From contig NZ_AEJF01000057.1 in assembly GCF_001028175.1 (NCBI RefSeq), positions 1 through 34,258 on the forward strand: a stretch of 34,258 nucleotides of DNA, in the 5' to 3' direction. Below the pieces are notes generated by a model that saw only the letters and a program-made list of their open reading frames with translations, was not told where the DNA came from and did no database searches. The position numbers and the translations under genes are program-made. This document shows, one piece after another, positions 14,719 to 21,391 of this stretch. Position 1 is the first letter of the stretch. Every line of letters starts with the position of its first letter. The DNA is from Caballeronia mineralivorans PML1(12) (GTDB lineage: Bacteria > Pseudomonadota > Gammaproteobacteria > Burkholderiales > Burkholderiaceae).

Positions 14719-15711
14719 TCAGGGCTGGTGAAGGCAATCGAGGAACGCTTCGCGCAGGCGCGGCATGTCAAGGTCGCGACCGATAAAAACGAACTTGCTG
14801 TCACGCGTTTCATCCGTGCGCCACACCCGTCCCGGGCGCGCTTCGAGCAGCATGTGGACACTGTGAAAATGGAACTGCCGCGGCTCGGACTTGAAGTGCA
14901 GCACGCCTTTCATCCGCATGAGCTGCGGGCCACGTTGCTGCACGAGCTGGTTGATCCAGCGATTGAACCGGTCGGGATCGAGGGCGCCGCTTTCGACTAA
15001 GGCGCACGATTGAATTGACGAATCGTGTTCGTGATCGTGGGCGTTTTCATCGAGCAGATCGGGCTCGACCTCAAGTAGCGCGGGCAACGAAAAACGCCGT
15101 ACACCAAGCAGCGAATCGGCTGCGACACGCGAATGGCTGGCCGTGGTAATGGCAGCCGTCGGGTTCAGTGCACGTACCTGCTGCTCGAGCTGGTCCAGCG
15201 CGTGGCCATCGACGAGATCCACCTTGTTGATGACGACGATGTCGGCGAAAGCGACCTGCTCGCGCACGATTTCATCCTGGAGTTGCTGAGCGAAATGATG
15301 TGCATCGACTACGGTGACAACTGACTCAAGTTCGACGGCTTCACGCAGATCGGGATCGGCGAGGAACGTTTGCAATACCGGCGCCGGATCGGCGAGTCCC
15401 GAAGTTTCCACGATCAGGCGATCGAGTTTTGCGCGCGTGTTCGATTGAGTCCGCATCAATAATTCCTTGACGCTCGCGACCAGATCCGCGCGCACCGTGC
15501 AGCACACACAGCCATTGTTGATTTCGATCAGCGCTTCTTCCTCGGCGACAATCAACTGACCGTCGATGCCGACTTCGCCGAACTCGTTCACAACAACGCC
15601 GATACGCCCGGCCGTGTTGTGCTGCATCAGGTGATTGACCAGCGTGGTCTTGCCAGCGCCTAGAAAGCCGGAAATCACGGTCACGGGAATCTTGCGGCGG
15701 GGTTGGTGCAT
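14719..15711 (-). CDS. COG0523 (CobW/YjiA) GTPase, probable metallochaperone for nitrile hydratase
   Basis: A 330-residue G3E GTPase of the family thought to deliver metals to target enzymes. Walker A GFLGAGKT is at residues 15-22, the metal-binding CXCC motif (CVCC) at 68-71, the switch sequence VETSGLADPAPV follows, and the NKVD guanine-specificity motif is present. A short His/Asp stretch (AHDHEHDSS) near residue 230 could bind metal. The C-terminal CobW_C domain includes RMKGVLHFKSEPRQFHFHSVHM. It is the first gene of the nitrile hydratase operon, so it most likely handles cobalt for the alpha subunit. Some nitrile hydratase clusters are known to carry a COG0523 member. The start ATG gives a normal N-terminus; upstream is the divergent lysE region. 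Confidence 0.92.
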   Translation of the reverse strand: MHQPRRKIPVTVISGFLGAGKTTLVNHLMQHNTAGRIGVVVNEFGEVGIDGQLIVAEEEALIEINNGCVCCTVRADLVASVKELLMRTQSNTRAKLDRLIVETSGLADPAPVLQTFLADPDLREAVELESVVTVVDAHHFAQQLQDEIVREQVAFADIVVINKVDLVDGHALDQLEQQVRALNPTAAITTASHSRVAADSLLGVRRFSLPALLEVEPDLLDENAHDHEHDSSIQSCALVESGALDPDRFNRWINQLVQQRGPQLMRMKGVLHFKSEPRQFHFHSVHMLLEARPGRVWRTDETRDSKFVFIGRDLDMPRLREAFLDCLHQP

Positions 15712-15911
15712 GGTTGATCTCGACGAAGGCCTGAAGGATGTTGGCCTTGTAAAGAGCGAGTACCAGGCCCGGTTTTGCCAGGCGGCTTTAGCGAAACGTG
15801 CTCTGTCTCGATTGCCCCGGTCTGATGTCCGGATCGGTATAAACGGTCGCTAACGGACAAAATCCGGGTGTGACCGGCTCGGCGTCGAAGGTGGAGAAAT
15901 GGTGCATTGAC

Positions 15912-15925
15912 GGGCATCGATGCCC
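15912..15925. promoter_or_regulatory. 14-bp perfect palindrome between the nitrile hydratase operon and lysE
   Basis: GGGCATCGATGCCC is a perfect palindrome without spacer, 201 bases upstream of the COG0523 start and 172 bases upstream of the LysE start. It is the only notable element in the 385-base divergent gap (15712-16096). No convincing promoter, riboswitch or small gene was seen there. Confidence 0.4.
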
Positions 15926-16096
15926 ACTCGGAGTGCGCGATGCGCCTTGATTAGCAGAGTCGGGTTCGAGCAAGCCGCGCCGCAAACCAGGCGACCATTC
16001 AGGACGTAGGGTTAACAATCGCCAGAACAGGTGTCAGCGATAATGCGTAAAACGACCGCGACTTCCGCGCGTCGATCTATAAAGGAGGGGCGGCGC

Positions 16097-16717
16097 GTGA
16101 TCGATTCATCCGCGGTTTTAGCTGTTTTTTCGGTCTACGTTGCCGGCGTGGTTATTCCCGGGCCGAACTTCGTCGCAGTAGCGCACAAGGCGGTCTCGTC
16201 GACACGCACCGAGGCCCTGGCGGTCGTTGCGGGCATTGTCCTGGTCAGCTTGTTCTGGGCGACCTGCGCCATCCTTGGCGTGGGCATCGTGTTCGCCGCG
16301 TTCCCGTGGATGGCGCTAGTCGTGAAGATTGCCGGCGCGGCCTATCTCATGTGGTTCGGCTGCCGCCTGATCGTGAAGGCGCGAGCCAGCGAATCGGGCA
16401 TGGCGCAGGCAGGCGTGACCGGTGGATTGCGCAAGGCATTCGTGCAAGGCTTTGCGACGAACATCACGAACCCGAAGTCGGTGGCGTTTTTTGCTGCTAT
16501 TTTCGCTTCGGCCACACCGGCGCATATGTCACCGGTTACGTTCGCGGCCATGCTCGCCATGGTCGCTGTCGTCGCGACCACGTGGTACGGGTTCGTTGCA
16601 CTCGTGTTGTCGCACGGCGGGATTGCGGCGGGCTATCGAGGGTACCGGGCCTGGATTGATCGCGTATGCGGCGGTTTGATCGTGGCGTTGGGGATTCGCC
16701 AGTTATTGACGCGTTGA
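16097..16717 (+). CDS. LysE/RhtB family translocator
   Basis: A 206-residue inner-membrane exporter of amino acids or similar metabolites. The family hallmark is near the N-terminus (VVIPGPNFVAVAHKAVS), followed by about six membrane segments and the block LRKAFVQGFATNITNPKSVAFFAAIF, where the NPK motif is characteristic. The GTG at 16097 is chosen because a near-perfect Shine-Dalgarno (AAAGGAGGGG, 16081-16090) lies just upstream; an in-frame start at 16031 would add 22 basic residues before the first helix. It stands alone, divergent from the nitrile hydratase operon and convergent with the GntR gene. The exported substrate cannot be told. Confidence 0.9.
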   Translation: MIDSSAVLAVFSVYVAGVVIPGPNFVAVAHKAVSSTRTEALAVVAGIVLVSLFWATCAILGVGIVFAAFPWMALVVKIAGAAYLMWFGCRLIVKARASESGMAQAGVTGGLRKAFVQGFATNITNPKSVAFFAAIFASATPAHMSPVTFAAMLAMVAVVATTWYGFVALVLSHGGIAAGYRGYRAWIDRVCGGLIVALGIRQLLTR

Positions 16718-16770
16718 TCGCCAGCGCGTTTTACTATATACGGTCCGGCGGTCCTCGATCGTAGGACTGG

Positions 16771-17526
16771 TCAGCCTTTCGTCGTGCGAGACGCCTCCCG
16801 CCGTAACAGCGCTTCAGCCACCGACACGATCTGGTTCATTGCCTTCTTCAAATGGTCTCGAAGGATACGCGTCCCGAGACGGACATCGCGCGCGCGGCTT
16901 GCCTCGATCATTTCAATATGTTCCCGGCGCGTGTTTTCCCGGATCGGGACATTGACCACCTGAAAACGAAAATAACGCTCGTTCCGGTCGTTGAGACGCT
17001 TGAGCGTCTCGATGACGAGATGTAGCCCCGACGGCGCATAGAGCGTCTCGTGAAAGCGCCAGTTCAACTGGCCCCAAGTGCTTTCAGTCGCGTTGTCCAT
17101 TTCGTCGACTACTTCAAGTGCCTTGTCCAGGACTTCGTCGCTGGTGGACGCCATGGCGGCGCCAAAGATCCAGGGTTCCAGCCGCAAGCGTATCTCGAAG
17201 CTTTCCCTCACCTCGTCGGCGGAGATGCCGCACACGAACGCACCTCTGTGCGGGACCAGTGTTACCAAACCTTCGCCGTGCAGGCGCGTGATGGCTTCGC
17301 GTACAGGCACCCGGCTGACGCCGAGTTCATCGGCGAGCGCTTCCTGCCTCAATGCCTCCCCCGAGCCGATCTCGCCGCGCAGGATTTTTCCGCGAATTGC
17401 TTCGAGCACGAGATCGACCGTGGTCGCGCGCGTAATTTTGGGTGAGCGCGGGGCGACAAACTGGGGTTGCGCTTCCTCGAGAAGAATCTCGTCAGCGGAC
17501 GACAGAATGGAAGTTGGGCGCTGCAT
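16771..17526 (-). CDS. GntR family transcriptional regulator, FCD (FadR) subfamily
   Basis: A 251-residue ligand-responsive regulator. The winged helix is at about residues 35-105: TTVDLVLEAIRGKILRGEIGSGEALRQ, then LADELGVSRVPVREAITRLHGEGLV and the wing VTLVPHRGAFVCGIS. The all-helical FCD effector domain follows, with the Asp/His metal or ligand residues in NWRFHETLY and RREHIEMIEASRARD. The ATG at 17526 gives MQRPTSILSS; an in-frame start 42 bases upstream is possible. It is divergent from the proline-racemase operon and two related palindromes lie between them, each over the -10 region of one promoter. It therefore probably represses both itself and the operon, with the pathway substrate as inducer. 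Confidence 0.92.
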   Translation of the reverse strand: MQRPTSILSSADEILLEEAQPQFVAPRSPKITRATTVDLVLEAIRGKILRGEIGSGEALRQEALADELGVSRVPVREAITRLHGEGLVTLVPHRGAFVCGISADEVRESFEIRLRLEPWIFGAAMASTSDEVLDKALEVVDEMDNATESTWGQLNWRFHETLYAPSGLHLVIETLKRLNDRNERYFRFQVVNVPIRENTRREHIEMIEASRARDVRLGTRILRDHLKKAMNQIVSVAEALLRREASRTTKG

Positions 17527-17571
17527 AGAGGCGGTTCCAGAAAAAATTCGTCTTAACCATGATGCCACAAC

Positions 17572-17586
17572 TGGATAGTGTATCCA
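17572..17586. promoter_or_regulatory. Proposed GntR operator 1, over the regulator's own promoter
   Basis: TGGATA-GTG-TATCCA is a perfect 6-bp dyad with a 3-base centre. On the minus strand it contains a possible -10 (TACACT, 17577-17582), with TTCGGT (17600-17605) 17 bases upstream, so binding would block the regulator's own promoter. The start codon lies 45 bases downstream. The size fits a GntR/FadR operator. Confidence 0.65.
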
Positions 17587-17708
17587 CCTGCCGCTTTCTA
17601 CCGAAGCGACCGCGGAACCACGCGTGGCCGCGGATCTGACCGGTTTTTGTCCAGAAACTCTAACTTCCGCGTGTCCTCATCGGGCATTCATCAACGATCC
17701 AAATCATC

Positions 17709-17737
17709 TTGACACTATGTTTTGTAAACAGCATATT
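17709..17737 (+). promoter_or_regulatory. Sigma-70 promoter of the proline-racemase operon
   Basis: A consensus -35 TTGACA (17709-17714) is followed after exactly 17 bases by CATATT (17732-17737, 4/6 match to TATAAT). Transcription would begin near 17744, with a leader of about 80 bases. Operator 2 starts at the last base of the -10. Confidence 0.65.
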
Positions 17738-17751
17738 GGATACATTCTCCA
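17737..17751. promoter_or_regulatory. Proposed GntR operator 2, over the operon's transcription start
   Basis: TGGATA-CAT-TCTCCA has the same left half and the same 3-base spacing as operator 1 and differs from a perfect dyad at one position. It covers the -10 end and +1 of the operon promoter. The two copies are 165 bases apart. Confidence 0.6.
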
Positions 17752-17825
17752 GCTATTCGGGGTGAATTAGAGGCGCGCCTGCGGACAATTTCCAGGCGCG
17801 GAACGGCCAATTCGAGAGGATCTTC

Positions 17826-18887
17826 ATGCGTTGGAGCAAGGTGCTTAATGTGGTGAGTTGTCATGCCGAGGGGGAAGTCGGCAATGTGGTGACCGGGGGC
17901 GTCTTCGATATCCCCGGCTCCACGATGTTCGAAAAAATGATGTATTTGGAGGAGAGCCGGGACGAGTTGCGAAAGCTCTGTTTGTTCGAGCCGCGTGGTT
18001 CCGCGAACCAGAGCGTCAACTTCATCCTGCCGCCAACCGATCCGCGTGCCCAGATGGGCTATGTGATCGCCGAGTCGACGGAATATCCCGCCATGTCCGG
18101 CTCGAACACCATGTGTGTCGCCACGGTCTTGCTAGAAACCGGCATCCTGCCCATGACCGAACCAGTCACCGAACTCCTGCTCGAAGCGCCCGCGGGGCTG
18201 ATCAAGGTTCGTTGCGAATGCTCACGGGGCAAGGTCACCAAGGTTGAATTCACGAACCAGCCGGCGTTCGCGAATCACCTGGACAAGGTCGTTGAAATCG
18301 AGGGTCTGGGCAGCATTGTCGTCGACGTGGGGTATGGCGGCATGACCTACGTGCTGGTCGACGCGCAAAACCTGGGTTTCAGTATTACACCCGATGAGGC
18401 CCGTGATTTGTGCGAGCTCGGCCAGACCATTAAAGCCGCCGCGGCGGAACAATTGTCGTCGCCGCATCCGCTGAATCCGCTTATCAAAGGCATTACGCAA
18501 ACGGAATTCGTCCTGCCGCTTCGGCGCGAGAACGGGGTGCTGATGTCGCGCAATACGGTGATTGTTTCGCCCGGCCGTTGCGACCGGTCACCTTGCGGCA
18601 CTGGCACCTCTGCGCGCCTGGCCGTCATGCATGCCAAAGGCCAGATTGGTGTAGGCGAGAAGTTTGTCCACGAGTCGATCATCGGTTCGGTGTTCGAAAG
18701 CCGTATCGAGTCGGTCACGCAACTGGGTTCGTACCCGGCGGTCGTGCCGATCGTCTCGGGACAAGCCTGGATCAGCGCCATGTCCCAGGTGGGTATTGAT
18801 CCGTCGGACCGTTTCCAGACCGGTTTTACCTTGTCCGATACCTGGCTGGAAGCAGTCGACGACAAACTGATCAAATCAAGGCTGTAG
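17826..18887 (+). CDS. Proline racemase family protein (Ser/Cys active site)
   Basis: A 353-residue enzyme of the proline racemase superfamily, which includes proline racemase, 4-hydroxyproline 2-epimerase and trans-3-hydroxyproline dehydratase. The second catalytic motif is intact: DRSPCGTGTSA with Cys257. The first motif, MCGHN in proline racemase, reads Met-Ser91-Gly-Ser93-Asn, so the first catalytic cysteine is Ser and the neighbouring His is also Ser. Ser/Cys members exist in the family and have varied activity, so plain proline racemase is unlikely. Other blocks are VNFILPPTDPRAQMGYVIAE, GYGGMTYVLVD and SRNTVIVSPGRCD. An operon with a DapA-family enzyme and a Liv-type binding protein under a GntR repressor suggests hydroxyproline or a related imino acid. 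The start has GAGGA just upstream. Confidence 0.9.
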   Translation: MRWSKVLNVVSCHAEGEVGNVVTGGVFDIPGSTMFEKMMYLEESRDELRKLCLFEPRGSANQSVNFILPPTDPRAQMGYVIAESTEYPAMSGSNTMCVATVLLETGILPMTEPVTELLLEAPAGLIKVRCECSRGKVTKVEFTNQPAFANHLDKVVEIEGLGSIVVDVGYGGMTYVLVDAQNLGFSITPDEARDLCELGQTIKAAAAEQLSSPHPLNPLIKGITQTEFVLPLRRENGVLMSRNTVIVSPGRCDRSPCGTGTSARLAVMHAKGQIGVGEKFVHESIIGSVFESRIESVTQLGSYPAVVPIVSGQAWISAMSQVGIDPSDRFQTGFTLSDTWLEAVDDKLIKSRL

Positions 18888-18949
18888 TCAGTAGCAACGC
18901 GCACGAATTGACAGGTTAGCCGGCGGTTAAATAACAAGGAGTACTTTTC

Positions 18950-19846
18950 ATGTGGCATGGCGTATATCCCGCAGTAACGACGAAATTCAGGCTGGACGGC
19001 AATCTGGATCGCAATGAAATGGCGCTGGGATTTTCTATCCAGTTGGATGCAGGCTGCGATGGTCTGATCGTTTGTGGATCGTTGGGCGAAGGACCCATGT
19101 TGTCCCATGAGGAACGCATCGAGGTGCTTGAAACTGCACTCTCGGTGGCTGGCGGCAAGCCCGTCTTGATGACCGTGGCGGAGGCGTCGACCCGGGAAGC
19201 ATGTGCACTGGCCCAGAAAGCCCGCAAAGCCGGCGCAGCGGGCCTGATGCTGGTGCCTAGCATGGTGTATCACACGGACGAACGCGAGACAGTGGCGACG
19301 CTGAAGGCGGTGGCCGCGGCCGGCGAACTACCCGTCATGCTTTATTCGAACCGGATTGCGTACAGGGTGGACGTGACCTCGTCCATCCTCGATGCGCTTG
19401 CATCCGATCAGCATTTTGTCGCTATCAAGGAGTCCTCCGACGACATCCGCCGGACCACGGAAATCATCAACACGTTCGGCGACCGCTTCGACGTATTGAC
19501 GGGCGTAGACAACCTTGCGTTCGAAGCCCTCGCGGTCGGTGCGCAGGGTTGGGTAGCGGGGCTGTGCTGTGCGTTCCCCGTCGAAACGGTAGCAATCTAT
19601 CGCCTGATCAAAACGGGCCGCTATGACGAGGCGCTGGCCATCTACCGATGGTTCCGTCCGCTGCTCGATCTCGATGTCAGCACGTATCTCGTCCAGAACA
19701 TCAAGCTAGTGGAGGCGATTGCCGCGGGCTCCAATGATCGCGTGCGGATGCCGCGCATGGCGCATGAGGGCGCGCGCCGGGCGGGAATCGAAGCGCTGGT
19801 TCGAGAAGCTATGGAAACGCGCCCGGAAATTCCTTCGGATATCTGA
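18950..19846 (+). CDS. Dihydrodipicolinate synthase (DapA/NAL) family aldolase or deaminase
   Basis: A 298-residue TIM-barrel Schiff-base enzyme. The lysine that binds the keto acid is Lys160 in FVAIKESS and the catalytic tyrosine is Tyr132 in PVMLYSNR. The substrate loop reads GSLGEGPMLS, where DapA itself has GTTGE, so lysine biosynthesis is unlikely. Beside a hydroxyproline-epimerase-like protein this family is usually 1-pyrroline-4-hydroxy-2-carboxylate deaminase, giving 2-oxoglutarate semialdehyde. That assignment is inference here, because the oxidase and semialdehyde dehydrogenase genes of the pathway are absent. It starts 62 bases after the racemase-family gene with AAGGAG upstream, and is co-transcribed with it and with the binding protein that follows. 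Confidence 0.87.
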   Translation: MWHGVYPAVTTKFRLDGNLDRNEMALGFSIQLDAGCDGLIVCGSLGEGPMLSHEERIEVLETALSVAGGKPVLMTVAEASTREACALAQKARKAGAAGLMLVPSMVYHTDERETVATLKAVAAAGELPVMLYSNRIAYRVDVTSSILDALASDQHFVAIKESSDDIRRTTEIINTFGDRFDVLTGVDNLAFEALAVGAQGWVAGLCCAFPVETVAIYRLIKTGRYDEALAIYRWFRPLLDLDVSTYLVQNIKLVEAIAAGSNDRVRMPRMAHEGARRAGIEALVREAMETRPEIPSDI

Positions 19847-19923
19847 TCAACTGAGTACTGCCTGCCGTTCCGTTCCGGCTCTTGCGAGTCGCTCCGTATA
19901 AACACTATTTGTAGGAAGAAAAA

Positions 19924-21039
19924 ATGCGCTTAACCAGAAACTTCGTTGTCTGTTGCGGTCTTTCGGCAATCATGGGGACGGCTCTCGCGGATACCTCTGT
20001 GACGATCGGTCTGTCAGGTCCGCTCACGGGCAATCAGGCCGGCAGCGGCAAGGACAACGAGAATGGCGCCCGCCTGGCCATTCAGGACCTGAATGCGAAG
20101 CCGTTGACCATCGGCCGCCAAAAGGTCACGCTCAAGCTTGATTCCGAAGACGACCAGGGCGACCCTAAGGTCGGTGTGCAAATCGCCCAAAAGCTCGTGG
20201 ACAGCGGCGCGATCGCCATACTCGGACCCAACAACTCCGGCGTCGCCATCCCCGCGTCCCGGGTGTTCAACGGAGCCGGCGTTGCCATCCTTCCGGTCGC
20301 GTCGAATCCCGCGTTGACCGCGCAAGGGTTTAACAACATTTTCCGCATTGGAGCAAGCGATGCCCAGCTTGGCGGCTCGATGGCGGATTTCGCGAAGAAT
20401 GTTTTGAAGGCCGACACGGTTGCCGTGATCGACGACCGTACGGCCTATGGCGAAGGCATTGCGACCGAGTTCTTGCGTGAAGCGAGGCAAATCGGTTTGA
20501 CCGTGGTCGGACAGGACTACACCAATTCGAACGCGGTGGACTTCAAGGCCATTCTTTCGACGCTGAAGACGAAGGACCCGGACGCTATTTTCTACGGTGG
20601 ATACACCGCGCAGGCGGGCCCCATGGTCAAGCAGATGCATCAGATCGCGTTAAAGGCCAAGCTGATGGGTGGCGACGGCATCTGTTCGGCAGAAATGGCG
20701 CAATTGACGGGCGAGCTTGCATCGAGCGTTTATTGCGCGCAGGGCGGCTCGGCACTGGACAAGACGGAGACGGGACGAGCGTTCATCAAGCGCTATAAGT
20801 CGACCTACAGCATGGAGATGCTGGTGTATGCCGCCAATTTCTACGATGGCACGATGATGATCGCCCAGGCCATGCTAGCAACAAATACGACGACCGACCG
20901 GACGAAGGTCCGTGCGTACCTGGCGAATGCGCAATACGACGGGATCGCGGGCCATTACGCATTCGACTCGACCGGGAATCTCAAGGGCGCGCCGACCACG
21001 GTCTACACGTTCAGGAAGTCACAACTGGTTCCTTACTGA
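19924..21039 (+). CDS. Branched-chain amino-acid type ABC transporter substrate-binding protein
   Basis: A 371-residue periplasmic binding protein of the LivJ/LivK type (Peripla_BP_6). The signal peptide is MRLTRNFVVCCGLSAIMGTALA, cleaved before Asp23. Family blocks are VTIGLSGPLTGNQAGSGKDN, NGARLAIQDLNA, LDSEDDQGDPKVGVQIAQKLVD and ILGPNNSGVAIPASRVF with AILPVASNPALTAQG. GGAAG lies upstream of the ATG. It is third in the operon, 77 bases after the DapA-family gene, so its ligand is probably the substrate of the two enzymes. The LivHMGF-type permeases and ATPases are not present, so it must work with a system encoded elsewhere. Confidence 0.92.
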   Translation: MRLTRNFVVCCGLSAIMGTALADTSVTIGLSGPLTGNQAGSGKDNENGARLAIQDLNAKPLTIGRQKVTLKLDSEDDQGDPKVGVQIAQKLVDSGAIAILGPNNSGVAIPASRVFNGAGVAILPVASNPALTAQGFNNIFRIGASDAQLGGSMADFAKNVLKADTVAVIDDRTAYGEGIATEFLREARQIGLTVVGQDYTNSNAVDFKAILSTLKTKDPDAIFYGGYTAQAGPMVKQMHQIALKAKLMGGDGICSAEMAQLTGELASSVYCAQGGSALDKTETGRAFIKRYKSTYSMEMLVYAANFYDGTMMIAQAMLATNTTTDRTKVRAYLANAQYDGIAGHYAFDSTGNLKGAPTTVYTFRKSQLVPY

Positions 21040-21107
21040 TCGGCGTCGTATCGCGTCGGTATCGTTGGTATCCGTGGTGGTACGCTAAGCGCTTCACAAC
21101 GCGGCGC

Positions 21108-21317
21108 TCAGGGATTCGAGTGCGCGCCCTTGTCAGCAGTGTGTCGTGTCTTCTTGTGCTTGCGATGCTTGGGCGGTGGCGCGTGCCGCGATGCGCTTCC
21201 CGTTCCCGACACCGACGACTGTCCTTCGCCGAAGTGATACGTCTCCGCGGAGGCTCCAGTCGAGATAAGGGCAAAAGCGCTGATGGTCGAGGCGAGGACT
21301 AAATGCGTAAGCTTCAT
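21108..21317 (-). CDS. Small secreted basic peptide, hypothetical
   Basis: A 69-residue product with a clear signal peptide (MKLTHLVLASTISAFALISTGASA) and a mature part of about 45 residues. It begins ETYHFGEGQSSVSGTGS and ends in a strongly basic His/Lys-rich tail (KHRKHKKTRHTADKG). I do not recognise a family. It lies between two better-defined genes and reads away from the DHA2 exporter gene's 3' end. The hydrophobic core, small residues at -3/-1 and the abrupt change to a polar tail argue for a real gene. Lack of a strong ribosome-binding site (only GGAA somewhat too far upstream) lowers confidence. A role in metal or nucleic-acid binding is possible from composition alone. Confidence 0.55.
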   Translation of the reverse strand: MKLTHLVLASTISAFALISTGASAETYHFGEGQSSVSGTGSASRHAPPPKHRKHKKTRHTADKGAHSNP

Positions 21318-21391
21318 GGCGCGGATGTTTCCAGAATTAAAGTGCGTCAGCTTAAACCAAAGTAACGCCGACGCACTCCATCCCATCGCCC

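Noticed and set aside
15712..16096. Cobalamin riboswitch upstream of the cobalt operon
   Set aside because: I looked for the B12 box and the conserved core and found neither; the gap holds only a short palindrome.
18950..19846. True dihydrodipicolinate synthase (dapA) for lysine synthesis
   Set aside because: The GTTGE substrate loop is GSLGE here and the operon context is catabolic.
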